A DNA stretch of 64,000 bases from Stenotrophomonas sp. BIGb0135 (GTDB taxonomy: Bacteria; Pseudomonadota; Gammaproteobacteria; Xanthomonadales; Xanthomonadaceae). The DNA lies in NCBI RefSeq assembly GCF_024810105.1, contig NZ_JANUDX010000006.1, positions 124,001-188,000 of the forward strand. Reading direction: 5' to 3'. How positions within the stretch are numbered: the first letter of the stretch is position 1; each line of letters begins with the position of its first letter. The translations under genes were made by a program, and so were the position numbers. Below the pieces are notes generated by a model. It was given only the letters and a program-made list of their open reading frames with translations. It was not told the origin of the DNA and ran no database searches. Shown here in pieces: positions 16,806-26,301 of the stretch.

Positions 16806-17586
16806 GCGTGGCGTCCGGCAGTTCGGCGCGCAGGCCACGGTCCTGCAGCGCCTGCAACACCGCTTCGATGATGGCCAGGTTGTGCCCGTGGGCGGCGCCC
16901 TCGTGCAGCAGCACGATCGCGCCGGGCCCGAGCTGGGCGGCGATGCGTTCCACTACCGCCGCCGGCTGGCAATCGACGCCGTCGTAGCCGCGCGCGCTCC
17001 AGCCAACCCGGGTGAGCTGCCACTGCTGCAGGGCCGGCGCCACGAAGGGGTTGGTCATGCCCACCACCGAGCGGTACCAGCGCGGCGGCTGCCCGGTGAT
17101 GGCGGTCAAGGCCTTCTGGCACTCGCCAATCTCGGCGGCCATCGCGGCCAGCCCCAACCGCCAGAAGCGGGTCTGCGGATGGCGGTGGCTGTGGTTGCCC
17201 AGGGTGTGCCCGCGCGCCAGCATCTGCCGCACCAGGTCGGGCTGGGCCAGGGCGCGCTCGCCGACCAGGAAAAAGGTGGCCTTGGCCTGGTAGCGGTCGA
17301 GCAGGTCCAGTACGGCCGGGGTCTGGTCGGACGGGCCGTCATCGATGGTGAGCCAGACCCGCGGGGCGCTGCCCGGCAGGCGGCTCAGCACGGGCGCATA
17401 GAAGCGGCTGTTGGGCAGGAAGACGGGCACCATGAACAGGGCATGGGAGGCCACCATGAGGGGCAGGCCGACGGGCCAGCCCAGGCGCAGCCAGGCGGCC
17501 GCGACGAGCAGCTGGGAGAGCAGCAGCCACGGCAGCCAGCGCCAGGGGCGCCGGGGAATGCGATGCAACGTTTCCGGTACGGTCAT
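16798..17586 (-). CDS. NodB-type polysaccharide deacetylase, membrane-anchored
   Basis: A 262-residue protein with two N-terminal hydrophobic segments (WRWLPWLLLSQLLVAAAWL and LPLMVASHALFMVPVFL) and a NodB homology domain. The catalytic motif 1 Asp pair (WLTIDDGPSDQTP), metal-binding His pair (LGNHSHRHPQ), the Arg/Trp segment (RWYRSVVGM) and the C-terminal LLHEG are all present. Such enzymes de-N-acetylate chitin-like, peptidoglycan or surface polysaccharides. The periplasmic orientation and substrate are inferred. Start at ATG 17586; longer in-frame extensions run into the divergent glutaredoxin gene. Confidence 0.9.
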   Translation of the reverse strand: MTVPETLHRIPRRPWRWLPWLLLSQLLVAAAWLRLGWPVGLPLMVASHALFMVPVFLPNSRFYAPVLSRLPGSAPRVWLTIDDGPSDQTPAVLDLLDRYQAKATFFLVGERALAQPDLVRQMLARGHTLGNHSHRHPQTRFWRLGLAAMAAEIGECQKALTAITGQPPRWYRSVVGMTNPFVAPALQQWQLTRVGWSARGYDGVDCQPAAVVERIAAQLGPGAIVLLHEGAAHGHNLAIIEAVLQALQDRGLRAELPDATLS

Positions 17587-17644
17587 GCCCCATGATGCCA
17601 TGCCGCGTAGAATGTCCGGTTCCAAACGCCGGACCCTGACCGTC

Positions 17645-18571
17645 ATGTCTCTTGATCCCGCCCTGCGCTCGCGCATCGAAACCATCCTCAACGCCAACCG
17701 CGTCGTGCTGTTCATGAAAGGGCAGCCGGGCATGCCGCAGTGCGGGTTCTCGGCCAAGGCCGTGGGCGCGCTGCAGGACCTGGGCGTGGACTTTGCCCAC
17801 GTCAACGTGCTGGCCGACCAGGAAATCCGCGAAGGCATCAAGGCCTACGGCGACTGGCCGACGATCCCGCAGCTGTACATCGATGGCGAGCTGGTGGGTG
17901 GCAGCGACATCCTGCTGCAGATGGCCGGCAGCGGTGAGCTGAGCAGCATGCTCGGGCTGGCCGCGCCGGACCGCACGGCGCCGTCGATCACGGTGACGCC
18001 GGCGGCGGTGGAGATGCTGCGTGGCGCATTGGCCGACGCGCCGGGCGCGTCGCTGCAGCTGGGCATCGATGCCAACTTCCAGCCGAACTTCCAGCTGGCA
18101 CCGCATGACGACAACGCGATCGCGGCCGAATCGAACGGGCTGCGGGTGCAGTTCGATCTGGCCAGCGCGCGCCGCGCCGAGGGCATCACCATCGATTGGG
18201 TGGACGATATCCGCGGCAAGGGCCTGGCGATCGACAACCCGAACGCGCCGCGCGCGGTGAAGGAGCTGTCGGTGCGCGATGCGGACGACCAGCGTCGCGC
18301 GGGCCGCCTGATGGTGGTGGACGTGCGTCCGGCCGACGAGCGTGCGATCGCTGCGATCGACGCGCCGTTCGAGACGTTCGACGGCGACAACCGCGCGCGC
18401 CTGGAAGCGCTGCCGAAGGACACCGCGCTGGGCTTCCTGTGCCACCACGGCGGCCGCAGCGCGCAGGCAGCCGAGCAGTTCCGTGCGCTGGGTTTCAGCA
18501 ACGTGCACAACATCACCGGCGGTATCGACGCCTGGTCGAACGATGTGGACAACAGCGTGCCGAAGTACTGA
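17645..18571 (+). CDS. Monothiol glutaredoxin / A-type-carrier-like / rhodanese fusion
   Basis: A 308-residue three-domain protein. Residues 1-105 are a Grx4-type monothiol glutaredoxin with the CGFS iron-sulfur/glutathione site (GMPQCGFSAKAVGAL) and WPTIPQLYIDGELVGGSD. Residues about 118-205 match the HesB/IscA/ErpA fold (ITVTPAAVEMLRG, GITIDWVDDI, LAIDNPNAP), but the carrier cysteines, including the usual C-terminal CGC, are absent. Residues about 215-308 are a rhodanese domain with active-site Cys in CHHGGRSAQAAEQF. CGFS glutaredoxins bind [2Fe-2S] clusters with glutathione; fusion to a rhodanese suggests cluster or persulfide transfer. A terminator follows at 18595. Confidence 0.92.
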   Translation: MSLDPALRSRIETILNANRVVLFMKGQPGMPQCGFSAKAVGALQDLGVDFAHVNVLADQEIREGIKAYGDWPTIPQLYIDGELVGGSDILLQMAGSGELSSMLGLAAPDRTAPSITVTPAAVEMLRGALADAPGASLQLGIDANFQPNFQLAPHDDNAIAAESNGLRVQFDLASARRAEGITIDWVDDIRGKGLAIDNPNAPRAVKELSVRDADDQRRAGRLMVVDVRPADERAIAAIDAPFETFDGDNRARLEALPKDTALGFLCHHGGRSAQAAEQFRALGFSNVHNITGGIDAWSNDVDNSVPKY

Positions 18572-18594
18572 TCGTCGGTTGCGATGTTTTGAGC

Positions 18595-18625
18595 AAAAAA
18601 ACGCCGGCAATGCCGGCGTTTTTTG
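18595..18625 (+). terminator. Rho-independent terminator after glutaredoxin fusion gene
   Basis: A perfect stem AACGCCGGCA/TGCCGGCGTT flanked by an A-run upstream and six T residues downstream. The A/T symmetry means it could work in both directions. Confidence 0.9.
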
Positions 18626-18654
18626 TATCTCTGCTGATGACACGGGCTGCCAGT

Positions 18655-18785
18655 GTCCGGGCGGGGCGGGGGTGTGCGGGTGCGCGGGACACGCCGTGAA
18701 CCCATCCATGGGGGCTCTTTTTGCGCCATCCATGGCGCAAAACGGTCCCGCGCACCCGCACACCCCCGCCCTTGGACAGTTGGCT
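18655..18785 (+). repeat. Structured palindromic element, family 1, copy c
   Basis: A perfect 27-base inverted repeat: left arm 18664-18690, right arm 18745-18771. The 54-base interior starts ACGCCGTGAA and holds two hairpins, CCCA-TCCA-TGGG and TTGCGCCA-TC-CATGGCGCAA. The interior aligns with the copies near 7.3 and 7.5 kb, but the outer arms have a different sequence. The right flank GGACAGTTGG also matches copy a. It lies between the glutaredoxin terminator and the 3' end of the DUF924 gene. The remaining 18786-18961 shows no gene I can support. Confidence 0.88.
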
Positions 18786-18961
18786 GGTGCGCGTTGAAAA
18801 AGCGGCTCGAACGCAGCGGCAGCACACGCGCGATGCATGCTTCGATCCTTCGCTATTCCAAGGCCACCGGGCAACCGCGCGGGCGCGCAGACGTTCAGCC
18901 TTCGCGCCATTGGGGCACCCACGACTCGCTGACGTCCCTGCGTAGTTGAATTCCGCAGGCG

Positions 18962-19501
18962 TCAGCCGGCGAAACCGCCCTCGGCCAGGTAGTCCAGCTC
19001 GGCGGCGGTCGGCATGCGGCCCAGGACCGCGTTGCGGTGTGGGAAGCGGCCGAAGCGACGGATGATGTCGCGGTGCAGTTCGGCGTACTGCAGGTATTCC
19101 TTGTCGCCCAGCGCGTCGAACATGGCCACCGAACGCTCCTGGTCCTGCGGATCCTCGGAGTGCTCGAACGGCAGGTAGATGAAGGCGCGCAGCTTTGGCA
19201 CAAGCTGCAGGTCGAGGCCCTCCTCCACCGCGCGCATGGCGTAGTGCCGGGCCAGGCCGTCGGTGGCGTAGGAGTGGGCGGTGTCGCGGAAGCAGTTGCG
19301 CGGGAACTGGTCGAGCAGGATCATCAGCGCCAGCGCGCCGTCGGCGCTGCCGAGCCAATGCTCGCGCGCACGCCGGGCCGCGGCGACGTGTTCGTCCAGG
19401 AACGCCTGGCGGAACCGCGCATCGAACGCGTCATCGCGCGTGAACCATTGTTGTGGGCCGGCGTTGCGCCAGAACTCCACCACTTGTGCCGCCACGTCCA
19501 T
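18962..19501 (-). CDS. DUF924-family protein
   Basis: A 179-residue soluble, alpha-helical protein matching DUF924: the N-terminal VVEFWRNAGPQQWFTRDDAFD, the central LALMILLDQFPRNCFRDTAHSYATD, and the C-terminal FGRFPHRNAVLGR. These are the family's most conserved patches. The fold is TPR-like and the biochemical role is unknown. It has normal length and lies 53 bases downstream of AMP nucleosidase on the same strand, with which it may be co-transcribed. Confidence 0.92.
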   Translation of the reverse strand: MDVAAQVVEFWRNAGPQQWFTRDDAFDARFRQAFLDEHVAAARRAREHWLGSADGALALMILLDQFPRNCFRDTAHSYATDGLARHYAMRAVEEGLDLQLVPKLRAFIYLPFEHSEDPQDQERSVAMFDALGDKEYLQYAELHRDIIRRFGRFPHRNAVLGRMPTAAELDYLAEGGFAG

Positions 19502-19554
19502 TCACTACCCCTGAGGGCGGTGCGTCCCCAAGACGCCCGCCGGTGCGATTGCCA

Positions 19555-20331
19555 TCACTCGTCAAAGCGCAGGTGGCGGACCGACTTGCCGTTGCGCCGT
19601 ATAAGCTTAAGCGCCTCGATACCGATCTGGATATGGTTTTCGACGAACTGCGAGCTGACCTTGGCGTCGGAGGCCTCGGTCTTGACCCCGTCGGGGATCA
19701 TCGGCTGGTCGGACACCAGCAGCAGGGCGCCGATCGGGATGTGGTTGGCAAAGCCGGCTGCGAACAGGGTGGCGGTTTCCATGTCGATGGCCATGCAGCG
19801 CATCAGCCGCAGTTTTTCCTTGAACGCCTCGTCATGTTCCCAGACCCGGCGGTTGGTGGTGTAGACCGTGCCGGTCCAGTAATCGTGGCCCAGGTCGCGG
19901 ATGGTGGTGGACACCGCGCGCTGCAGTGCGAAGGCCGGCAGGGCCGGTACTTCCGGCGGGAGGTAGTCGCTGGAGGTGCCCTCGCCGCGGATGGCGGCGA
20001 TCGGCAGGATCATGTCGCCCAACTGGTTCTTGCGCTTGAGGCCACCGCACTTGCCCAGGAACAGCACCGCCTTGGGCATCACCGCCGACAGCAGGTCCAT
20101 CACGATGGCCGCGTTGGGACTGCCCATGCCGAAGTTGATCAGGGTGATGTCGTCGCTGGTCACGCTGGCCATCGGCCGGTCCATGCCCTGCACGGGCGCA
20201 CCGGTCAGGTGCGAGAACGTGTGCAGGTAGCCGCCGAAATTGGTCAGCAGGATGTGCTGGCCGAATTTATCCAGGGGCACGCCGGTGTAACGCGGCAGCC
20301 AGTTTTCAACGATTTCCTGCTTGTTCTTCAT
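19555..20331 (-). CDS. amn: AMP nucleosidase, short form
   Basis: A 258-residue nucleoside phosphorylase-fold enzyme that hydrolyses AMP to adenine and ribose 5-phosphate. Motifs include LINFGMGSPNAAIVMDLLS, VLFLGKCGGLK (phosphate-binding glycine loop), the substrate-specificity segment CMAIDMETATLFAAGF with the conserved Met-Glu, and LLLVSDQPMIPDGVKT with the catalytic Asp. It corresponds to the catalytic half of the 484-residue E. coli Amn and lacks its N-terminal regulatory domain, as in related bacteria. Start at ATG 20331 (MKNKQEIVENW); an in-frame ATG ten codons upstream is weaker. Confidence 0.9.
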   Translation of the reverse strand: MKNKQEIVENWLPRYTGVPLDKFGQHILLTNFGGYLHTFSHLTGAPVQGMDRPMASVTSDDITLINFGMGSPNAAIVMDLLSAVMPKAVLFLGKCGGLKRKNQLGDMILPIAAIRGEGTSSDYLPPEVPALPAFALQRAVSTTIRDLGHDYWTGTVYTTNRRVWEHDEAFKEKLRLMRCMAIDMETATLFAAGFANHIPIGALLLVSDQPMIPDGVKTEASDAKVSSQFVENHIQIGIEALKLIRRNGKSVRHLRFDE

Positions 20332-20530
20332 CCCGCGATTTCCGTCCGGCACATGATTCATGTGCGCCTATTCTGGGGATGGGGAAGCAACAAGCAAGCA
20401 AAAAAGGTTCTTCTTCCTGTGGCAGGGAGCGATCGGTTCCAAGGGCCGTGGCGGACGGTGGACGACGGTGCGCGTGCGCGCCATGCAGTTCGTGCGGCGC
20501 GTGGATTGCGGGGGCGTTTCCGATCGGGTC

Positions 20531-20650
20531 TGTCGCGTGCGTGAGGGCCCTGTCGCGTGCGTGAGGGCCCTGTCGCGCGCGTGAGGGCCCTGTCGCGCGC
20601 GTGAGGGCCCTGTCGCGCGCGTGAGGGCCCCGTAGCGCGCGTGAGGGCCC
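20531..20650. repeat. 20-bp tandem repeat array (6 units)
   Basis: Six head-to-tail units of TGTCGCGTGCGTGAGGGCCC with exact 20-base spacing; GTGAGGGCCC recurs at 20541, 20561, 20581, 20601, 20621 and 20641. Units drift toward CGTAGCGCGCGTGAGGGCCC at the right end, which merges into the left arm of the adjoining palindrome. The array lies upstream of the AMP nucleosidase gene. The rest of 20362-20530 holds no gene I can support. Confidence 0.95.
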
Positions 20651-20913
20651 CGTAGCGGCCGGTAGGCCCCTGGTGCAAATGTCCCCCGGCCGCGGAGCGG
20701 CCTCCTCCTTTATTTTGCCCAGGGGCCTACCGGCCGCTACGGGGCTCGGCTTGCGGAAACAAGTAGGAAAGCTGGCTTCGGAAGGCCGTCGGTGGGTCGG
20801 GCGCTGGGGCCCCCTGCCCCTGGAGGCGAAATAACGGGGGAGGTGGCGGCTGCAGGCCGACGCCGGAGGCATCGCCGGAAAGGGTCTGGGTGCCCAGCGC
20901 CCGACCCACCGAC
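20647..20913. repeat. Paired long palindromes, family 2 (locus 1)
   Basis: Two long hairpins in series. Hairpin A: a perfect 27-base stem (20647-20673 with 20719-20745) and a 45-base loop containing CCCCCGGCCGCGGAGCGGCC and CCTCCTCCTTTATTTTGCC. Hairpin B: a perfect 21-base stem (20788-20808 with 20893-20913) whose loop, read on the other strand, contains CCGTTATTTCGCCTCC. B is thus an inverted, diverged copy of A with a different stem. The same A-B pair recurs at 54067-54324. Confidence 0.9.
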
Positions 20914-20974
20914 CAGCGCCTGGAAAGCTCAAGAACGCGCTTCGTCCCTGCAACGTGGCAGGGAGACAGAAAAG

Positions 20975-21003
20975 AAAAAGGCGGCCATTGGCCGCCTTTT
21001 TCC
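20975..21003 (-). terminator. Rho-independent terminator after subtilisin autotransporter gene
   Basis: GGCGGCC and GGCCGCC form a perfect stem around a three-base loop, flanked by A5 and T5 runs. It lies 20 bases beyond the stop of the minus-strand autotransporter gene and is symmetrical enough to act on both strands. Confidence 0.88.
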
Positions 21004-21022
21004 CGTTACCGGTAGTGCCCGA

Positions 21023-24000
21023 TCAGAACTGCACGGACCAGCGGGCGGTCACGCCGTGGTCGCGCGACTCGCTGCCGAACTGGCCGTTGTAGCCCAGTTC
21101 CAGCTGGTTGCGCGGGCTCAGCCAGGCCGACAGGCCCAGCTCGGCTACCACCGCGTGGTCGGCGATGGCGGCACCGCTGACGGTGAAGCCGTTGCCGCTG
21201 CCCAGCGCCAGGTCGGCGACCTGGTTGCGGTCGCCCCAGGCGCGACGGTAGCCGACGCCACCGCGCACGTGCAGCCAGCTCTCCTGCTGCCAGGATGCCT
21301 TCAGGCCACGGTCGAAGCGCACGCCGGCGGTGCCGACGTTGCTGCGGGTGTCGCCCACGTTGCCGTGCAGCGCCGCAGCGCCGCCCTGCTCGTTGATGCC
21401 GTCCACGTCCACTTCGACGCGGGCCAGCTGCAGGTAGGGCTCCAGGCCGGCTTCGGCGCCGCCGATGCGGTAGGCACCCTCGACGAAGACCTGGCGGGTC
21501 TTGGCGTCGTAACGGGCCGTCAGCGTGTCCTGGTAACCGGCGAAGGCCAGTTCGCGCTTGCTGTCCACGTCATGACGGGTGTAGCCCAGGCCGGCGCGCA
21601 GGCCGAAACCGCCCCACTGGTTGCCCACGTAGGCACCGAAGTGGGTGTTGTCGATTTCCGCGCGGGCACGACGGCCCTGGCCCTGCTTGCTGTCGGTACG
21701 ACCGGTACCGATCAGCCCGCCCACCTGCCAGCCGTTGCCGAACTGGTGGTCGGCACCGACCAGCAGGCCGTTGCTGTTGCTTTCGGTACGCGCCGCGTTG
21801 GCGTCGCCGTCCAGCTTGCCGCTGCCACCGATCGCCTGCACCCAGGCACCGCTGACCGCGCCATCGTCAGCGCCCGGTGCACGTGCACCGATGCTGCGGC
21901 TGAGCGCGGCATCGCGCAGGTAGCGGCTGCTTTCCACCAGCGCCATCGGCGCGGCGGCATGCACTTCACCGCTCAACGCATCCAGTGCCGCGCCGACCTG
22001 CGCCGGGAACAGCTGGGTCAGCGGCTTGGGCAGGCCCTGGTTGAATGCCAGGCCATCGGCGGCATTGGCCACCGCCAGCTGGTTGGCGGTTTCGGCAGCG
22101 GCCGACAACGCGTTGCCACGGGTCACGTCGATGCGCATGCCCTGTGCGTCATAGGTCATGTTGAACTGCAGGAACGGCGAGAAGGCGCTGAAGTCGGTGG
22201 TCGCGAAACGACCGTTGACGCCGCCATCGGCCACCAGGAAGTTGAACTGCTCGCCCAGGTAGTAATAGCCCGCTTCCGGCAGTGCCTTCAGGGTGCCGTC
22301 CAGGGTGGCGGTGCCGGTGACGTGCAGCTGGTCGCTGCGGCTGCCCGGGGCCAGTTCGGCCTGGTAGACGCCGCTGGCGGTCTGCACGTAGTTGCCGTTG
22401 ATGGTCAGCGTGCCGATCGAGTTGCCCGGCGCGATGATTCCCTCGACGCGGGTATCGCCGAGGGTGCCGACGCCCTTCAGGGTGCCCTTGGCGCCCACGA
22501 GCGTGGTGCCGCCGGTCTGCACGCCATTGAACGAGACCACGCCACCGGTGATGTACAGGTCGGTGTTGTCGAGCACGCCGCTAGCATTGACGCGGCTGCT
22601 GCCGCCGATGTTGATCAAGGTCATGTCGCGCAGCGTGCCGTTGAGCAGGAACTGGCCACCGGTGACGTCCAGCGAGGAGGTCAGCGTGTTGACGCCGTCC
22701 AGCTCCAGGACGCCCTCACGCACGATCGCGCCATTGAAGCTGTTGTCGCCGCTCAGGCGCAGCCAGCCGATGCCCGACTTGGTCAGCCTGCCCGGGCCGC
22801 CGATGTCGTTGGTCCAGTCGTCCCACGCATCGCCTTCCCACACCTTCAGGCCGCCGGCCTTGGTGTTCATCACCACGTCGGTGTCCACGCGCAGCTCGCC
22901 GTAGCCTTCGACGGCCTTGGCCAGATTCATCAGGCCCCAGCCGTAGACGTCGTCCACGCCGGTCGCACCGAGATCGGTGGCGGTGGTCAGCAGCACGTCA
23001 CGCACCTGCGCGCTGGTCAGGTACGGGAAGCGCTCGAACAGCAGGCCCAGCGCGCCGGTGACGTGCGGTGCCGCCATCGAGGTGCCGGTCATCACGTCGT
23101 AGCTGTAGGTCGGCACGCGCTCGAGCACGTCCAGCAGGACATTGCCCTGCGCGTCCGCGAGCAGCTGGGCGTCCAGCGCCGAATCGCTGCCGTAGACGGT
23201 CGACAGAATGTCGGTACCCGGTGCAGCCAGGCACCAGTTGGCGCTGAAGCCGCAGCGGTTGGAGCTGATGTCCAGCACGTAGCCACCGGCCTGGTCCTGG
23301 CGAACGTTGACCACGCTCAGCCAGTCCTGCTCGATGTCGCTGAACAGACGCGGCAGGGAGGCGTAGATGCCGGCGATCGGTGCCTGTTCCGGCGTGGCGG
23401 CGTTGGCATTGTTGTTGCCGGCGGCCCACACCTGGATCATGCCCTTGCTACGCGAACCTTCCGCGAAGATGTCCAGGTACTCGGCATTGTTGGCGTACAG
23501 CAGGTCCAGCGTGGCCAGGTCGGTCGGCTCGTTGGTCAGGCCCCAGCTGTGGTTGATCGCGCGCACGCCCTGGTCGTTCATCTGCGCGTACATGTCTTCG
23601 AACGCGCTGTCGTCCGGGCCGATGCCGCCCACGCTGACGACGCGGTAATCGCCGCCGCCCACGTCCGTCCACATCTGGGCGCTGTTGAAGAACAGCTTGG
23701 CCGCGGTCAGGTCCGCGCAGAAGGCAACACCATGGGTGCCGTTGCCATCACGGTTGGCCGCGATGGTGCCGGCCACGTGCGTGCCATGGGTCTGGAAATG
23801 GATACCGGCCTGGAGGTAGCGGGGATCGGACTCGATGATGTCGCGGATCGCCTGCGGCACGCTGGGATCGTAGGTGACGTACTCGATCGAGACGTCGTCG
23901 CCGTCGCTGGCAAAGCAGGCATCGGGACCATCGATCAGCGTGGTGTTGGTGCAGCGGGTGCCGTCGGGCAGCAGGTCGGCGATGCGCAGGCTGCGGTGGT

Positions 24001-24430
24001 CCTTGCCGGCGAAGTCCGGGTGGTCCAGGCCAGAGCCGCTGTCGAACACGCCCAGGCGGATGCCCTTGCCGGTCAGGCCGCGCGCGTAGGCGGCATCGGC
24101 GTTGATCGCGCCCAGGCCCCAGTCGGCGTTGAACTCGGCGCTGCGCCAGCTTTCGGCGTTGCCCGGGGTGCCGTTGATCGGGCCCGGGGCCGGGGCGGCC
24201 GCCGGCTGGATGCCGCCGATGTTGGCGAGCGTGGCCGTCGGCAGGTCCAGGCTGAAGGCCGCGCGCTGCAGGGCGCGCTGCTGCTGGTAGGTGGAGAGGG
24301 TGTCGGCGGCGGGACTGGCCAGCGCGGGTACCGCGAGGGCGGCCAGCAGGGTTCCGGTGATGGCCGATGCCAGCAGGCTCGGCGACGGACGACGACGTGC
24401 GGTGACGCGGGACGAAGAAACGTGGGTCAT
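21023..24430 (-). CDS. Autotransporter subtilisin-like serine protease
   Basis: A 1135-residue type Va secreted protease. A signal peptide (cleavage likely after PALA) precedes an S8 catalytic domain with Asp130 (GVFDSGSGLDHPD), His215 (HGTHVAGTIA), the oxyanion Asn region (WAAGNNN) and Ser451 (GTSMAAPHVTGA). All triad residues are present. Four cysteines (160/172 and 393/400) may form disulfides. Residues about 560-790 hold short beta-helical repeats of the autotransporter type (GVLELDGVNTLTSSLDVTGG, GNSIGTLTINGNYVQ). The last about 270 residues form the beta-barrel translocator ending in WSVQF. The start follows an AAGGAAG site. It probably acts at the cell surface or is released; the substrate is unknown. 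Confidence 0.95.
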   Translation of the reverse strand: MTHVSSSRVTARRRPSPSLLASAITGTLLAALAVPALASPAADTLSTYQQQRALQRAAFSLDLPTATLANIGGIQPAAAPAPGPINGTPGNAESWRSAEFNADWGLGAINADAAYARGLTGKGIRLGVFDSGSGLDHPDFAGKDHRSLRIADLLPDGTRCTNTTLIDGPDACFASDGDDVSIEYVTYDPSVPQAIRDIIESDPRYLQAGIHFQTHGTHVAGTIAANRDGNGTHGVAFCADLTAAKLFFNSAQMWTDVGGGDYRVVSVGGIGPDDSAFEDMYAQMNDQGVRAINHSWGLTNEPTDLATLDLLYANNAEYLDIFAEGSRSKGMIQVWAAGNNNANAATPEQAPIAGIYASLPRLFSDIEQDWLSVVNVRQDQAGGYVLDISSNRCGFSANWCLAAPGTDILSTVYGSDSALDAQLLADAQGNVLLDVLERVPTYSYDVMTGTSMAAPHVTGALGLLFERFPYLTSAQVRDVLLTTATDLGATGVDDVYGWGLMNLAKAVEGYGELRVDTDVVMNTKAGGLKVWEGDAWDDWTNDIGGPGRLTKSGIGWLRLSGDNSFNGAIVREGVLELDGVNTLTSSLDVTGGQFLLNGTLRDMTLINIGGSSRVNASGVLDNTDLYITGGVVSFNGVQTGGTTLVGAKGTLKGVGTLGDTRVEGIIAPGNSIGTLTINGNYVQTASGVYQAELAPGSRSDQLHVTGTATLDGTLKALPEAGYYYLGEQFNFLVADGGVNGRFATTDFSAFSPFLQFNMTYDAQGMRIDVTRGNALSAAAETANQLAVANAADGLAFNQGLPKPLTQLFPAQVGAALDALSGEVHAAAPMALVESSRYLRDAALSRSIGARAPGADDGAVSGAWVQAIGGSGKLDGDANAARTESNSNGLLVGADHQFGNGWQVGGLIGTGRTDSKQGQGRRARAEIDNTHFGAYVGNQWGGFGLRAGLGYTRHDVDSKRELAFAGYQDTLTARYDAKTRQVFVEGAYRIGGAEAGLEPYLQLARVEVDVDGINEQGGAAALHGNVGDTRSNVGTAGVRFDRGLKASWQQESWLHVRGGVGYRRAWGDRNQVADLALGSGNGFTVSGAAIADHAVVAELGLSAWLSPRNQLELGYNGQFGSESRDHGVTARWSVQF

Positions 24431-24888
24431 CTTGAGACTACTTCCTTGAAGTGATTCGGGCTGCACTACCGCAAGCGATATCGGCAGCCGCACAGAAAAA
24501 TGCATGCCATTCCATATGACACGCACGCCAAGCGTAATCGATTGTTCACAAAACTTTTACAATTTGTGGGCATAAGCCGACACGACGGATGCCCGTCGGT
24601 GTACGTCCGTGTGGATCGCCTGCGGGCGACCTGATTCCTCCTCCTGCACCGTCGCAGATGGCAGCCCTGCCACGGTGTGACGCGGCATACACAACCCGTA
24701 CGACGCGCCATCCAAAATTTCGGACATCAACACGCTAACCATTGGCGAAGCAAATGAGTATCAGGGAATCCCCCACAGTGATGCGTCCGTCACCGCGGGC
24801 GGCACCGCGCGCATGAGCTTCGCCACTTGGCAAACGCACCGGGTACCGGCTAGCGTCGCCCGATCCGTCCATGCCGCACCGGGGAAAC
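24431..24888. other. Long divergent spacer without a supportable gene
   Basis: This 458-base spacer separates the divergent autotransporter and amidohydrolase genes. It contains an A/T-rich patch near 24538-24568 (annotated separately) and a small palindrome near 24581 (CGACGG/CCGTCG). I see no credible reading frame; the short ones lack ribosome sites and normal codon use. Confidence 0.6.
24538..24568 (-). promoter_or_regulatory. A/T-rich inverted repeat upstream of autotransporter protease
   Basis: CACAAA (24547-24552) and TTTGTG (24563-24568) form an inverted repeat with a 10-base spacer, in a markedly A/T-rich patch within otherwise GC-rich DNA. It lies about 110 bases upstream of the autotransporter ATG and could be an operator or promoter. 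No known regulator is identified. Confidence 0.35.

Positions 24889-26297
<1,409 letters not shown>

Positions 26298-26301
<4 letters not shown>

Noticed and set aside
20531..20650. Possible CRISPR array
   Set aside because: Units are directly abutting with no unique spacers, and no cas gene is present.
20647..20913. Insertion sequence or MITE with terminal inverted repeats and transposase
   Set aside because: The inverted repeats are stems of separate hairpins with conserved loops. No transposase frame or flanking target duplication is evident at this locus.
20306..20953. Minus-strand frames through the 20-bp tandem array encoding repeats such as DRALTRATGPSRA
   Set aside because: Twenty is not a multiple of three and the peptides simply mirror the DNA repeat. 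There is no start context, and the region is better explained as tandem repeats joined to palindromes.
20792..24454. A 1220-codon open frame antisense to the subtilisin autotransporter
   Set aside because: It is the shadow of a high-GC gene. The minus-strand product has an intact S8 triad, signal peptide and barrel, whereas the antisense product is low-complexity and matches nothing.
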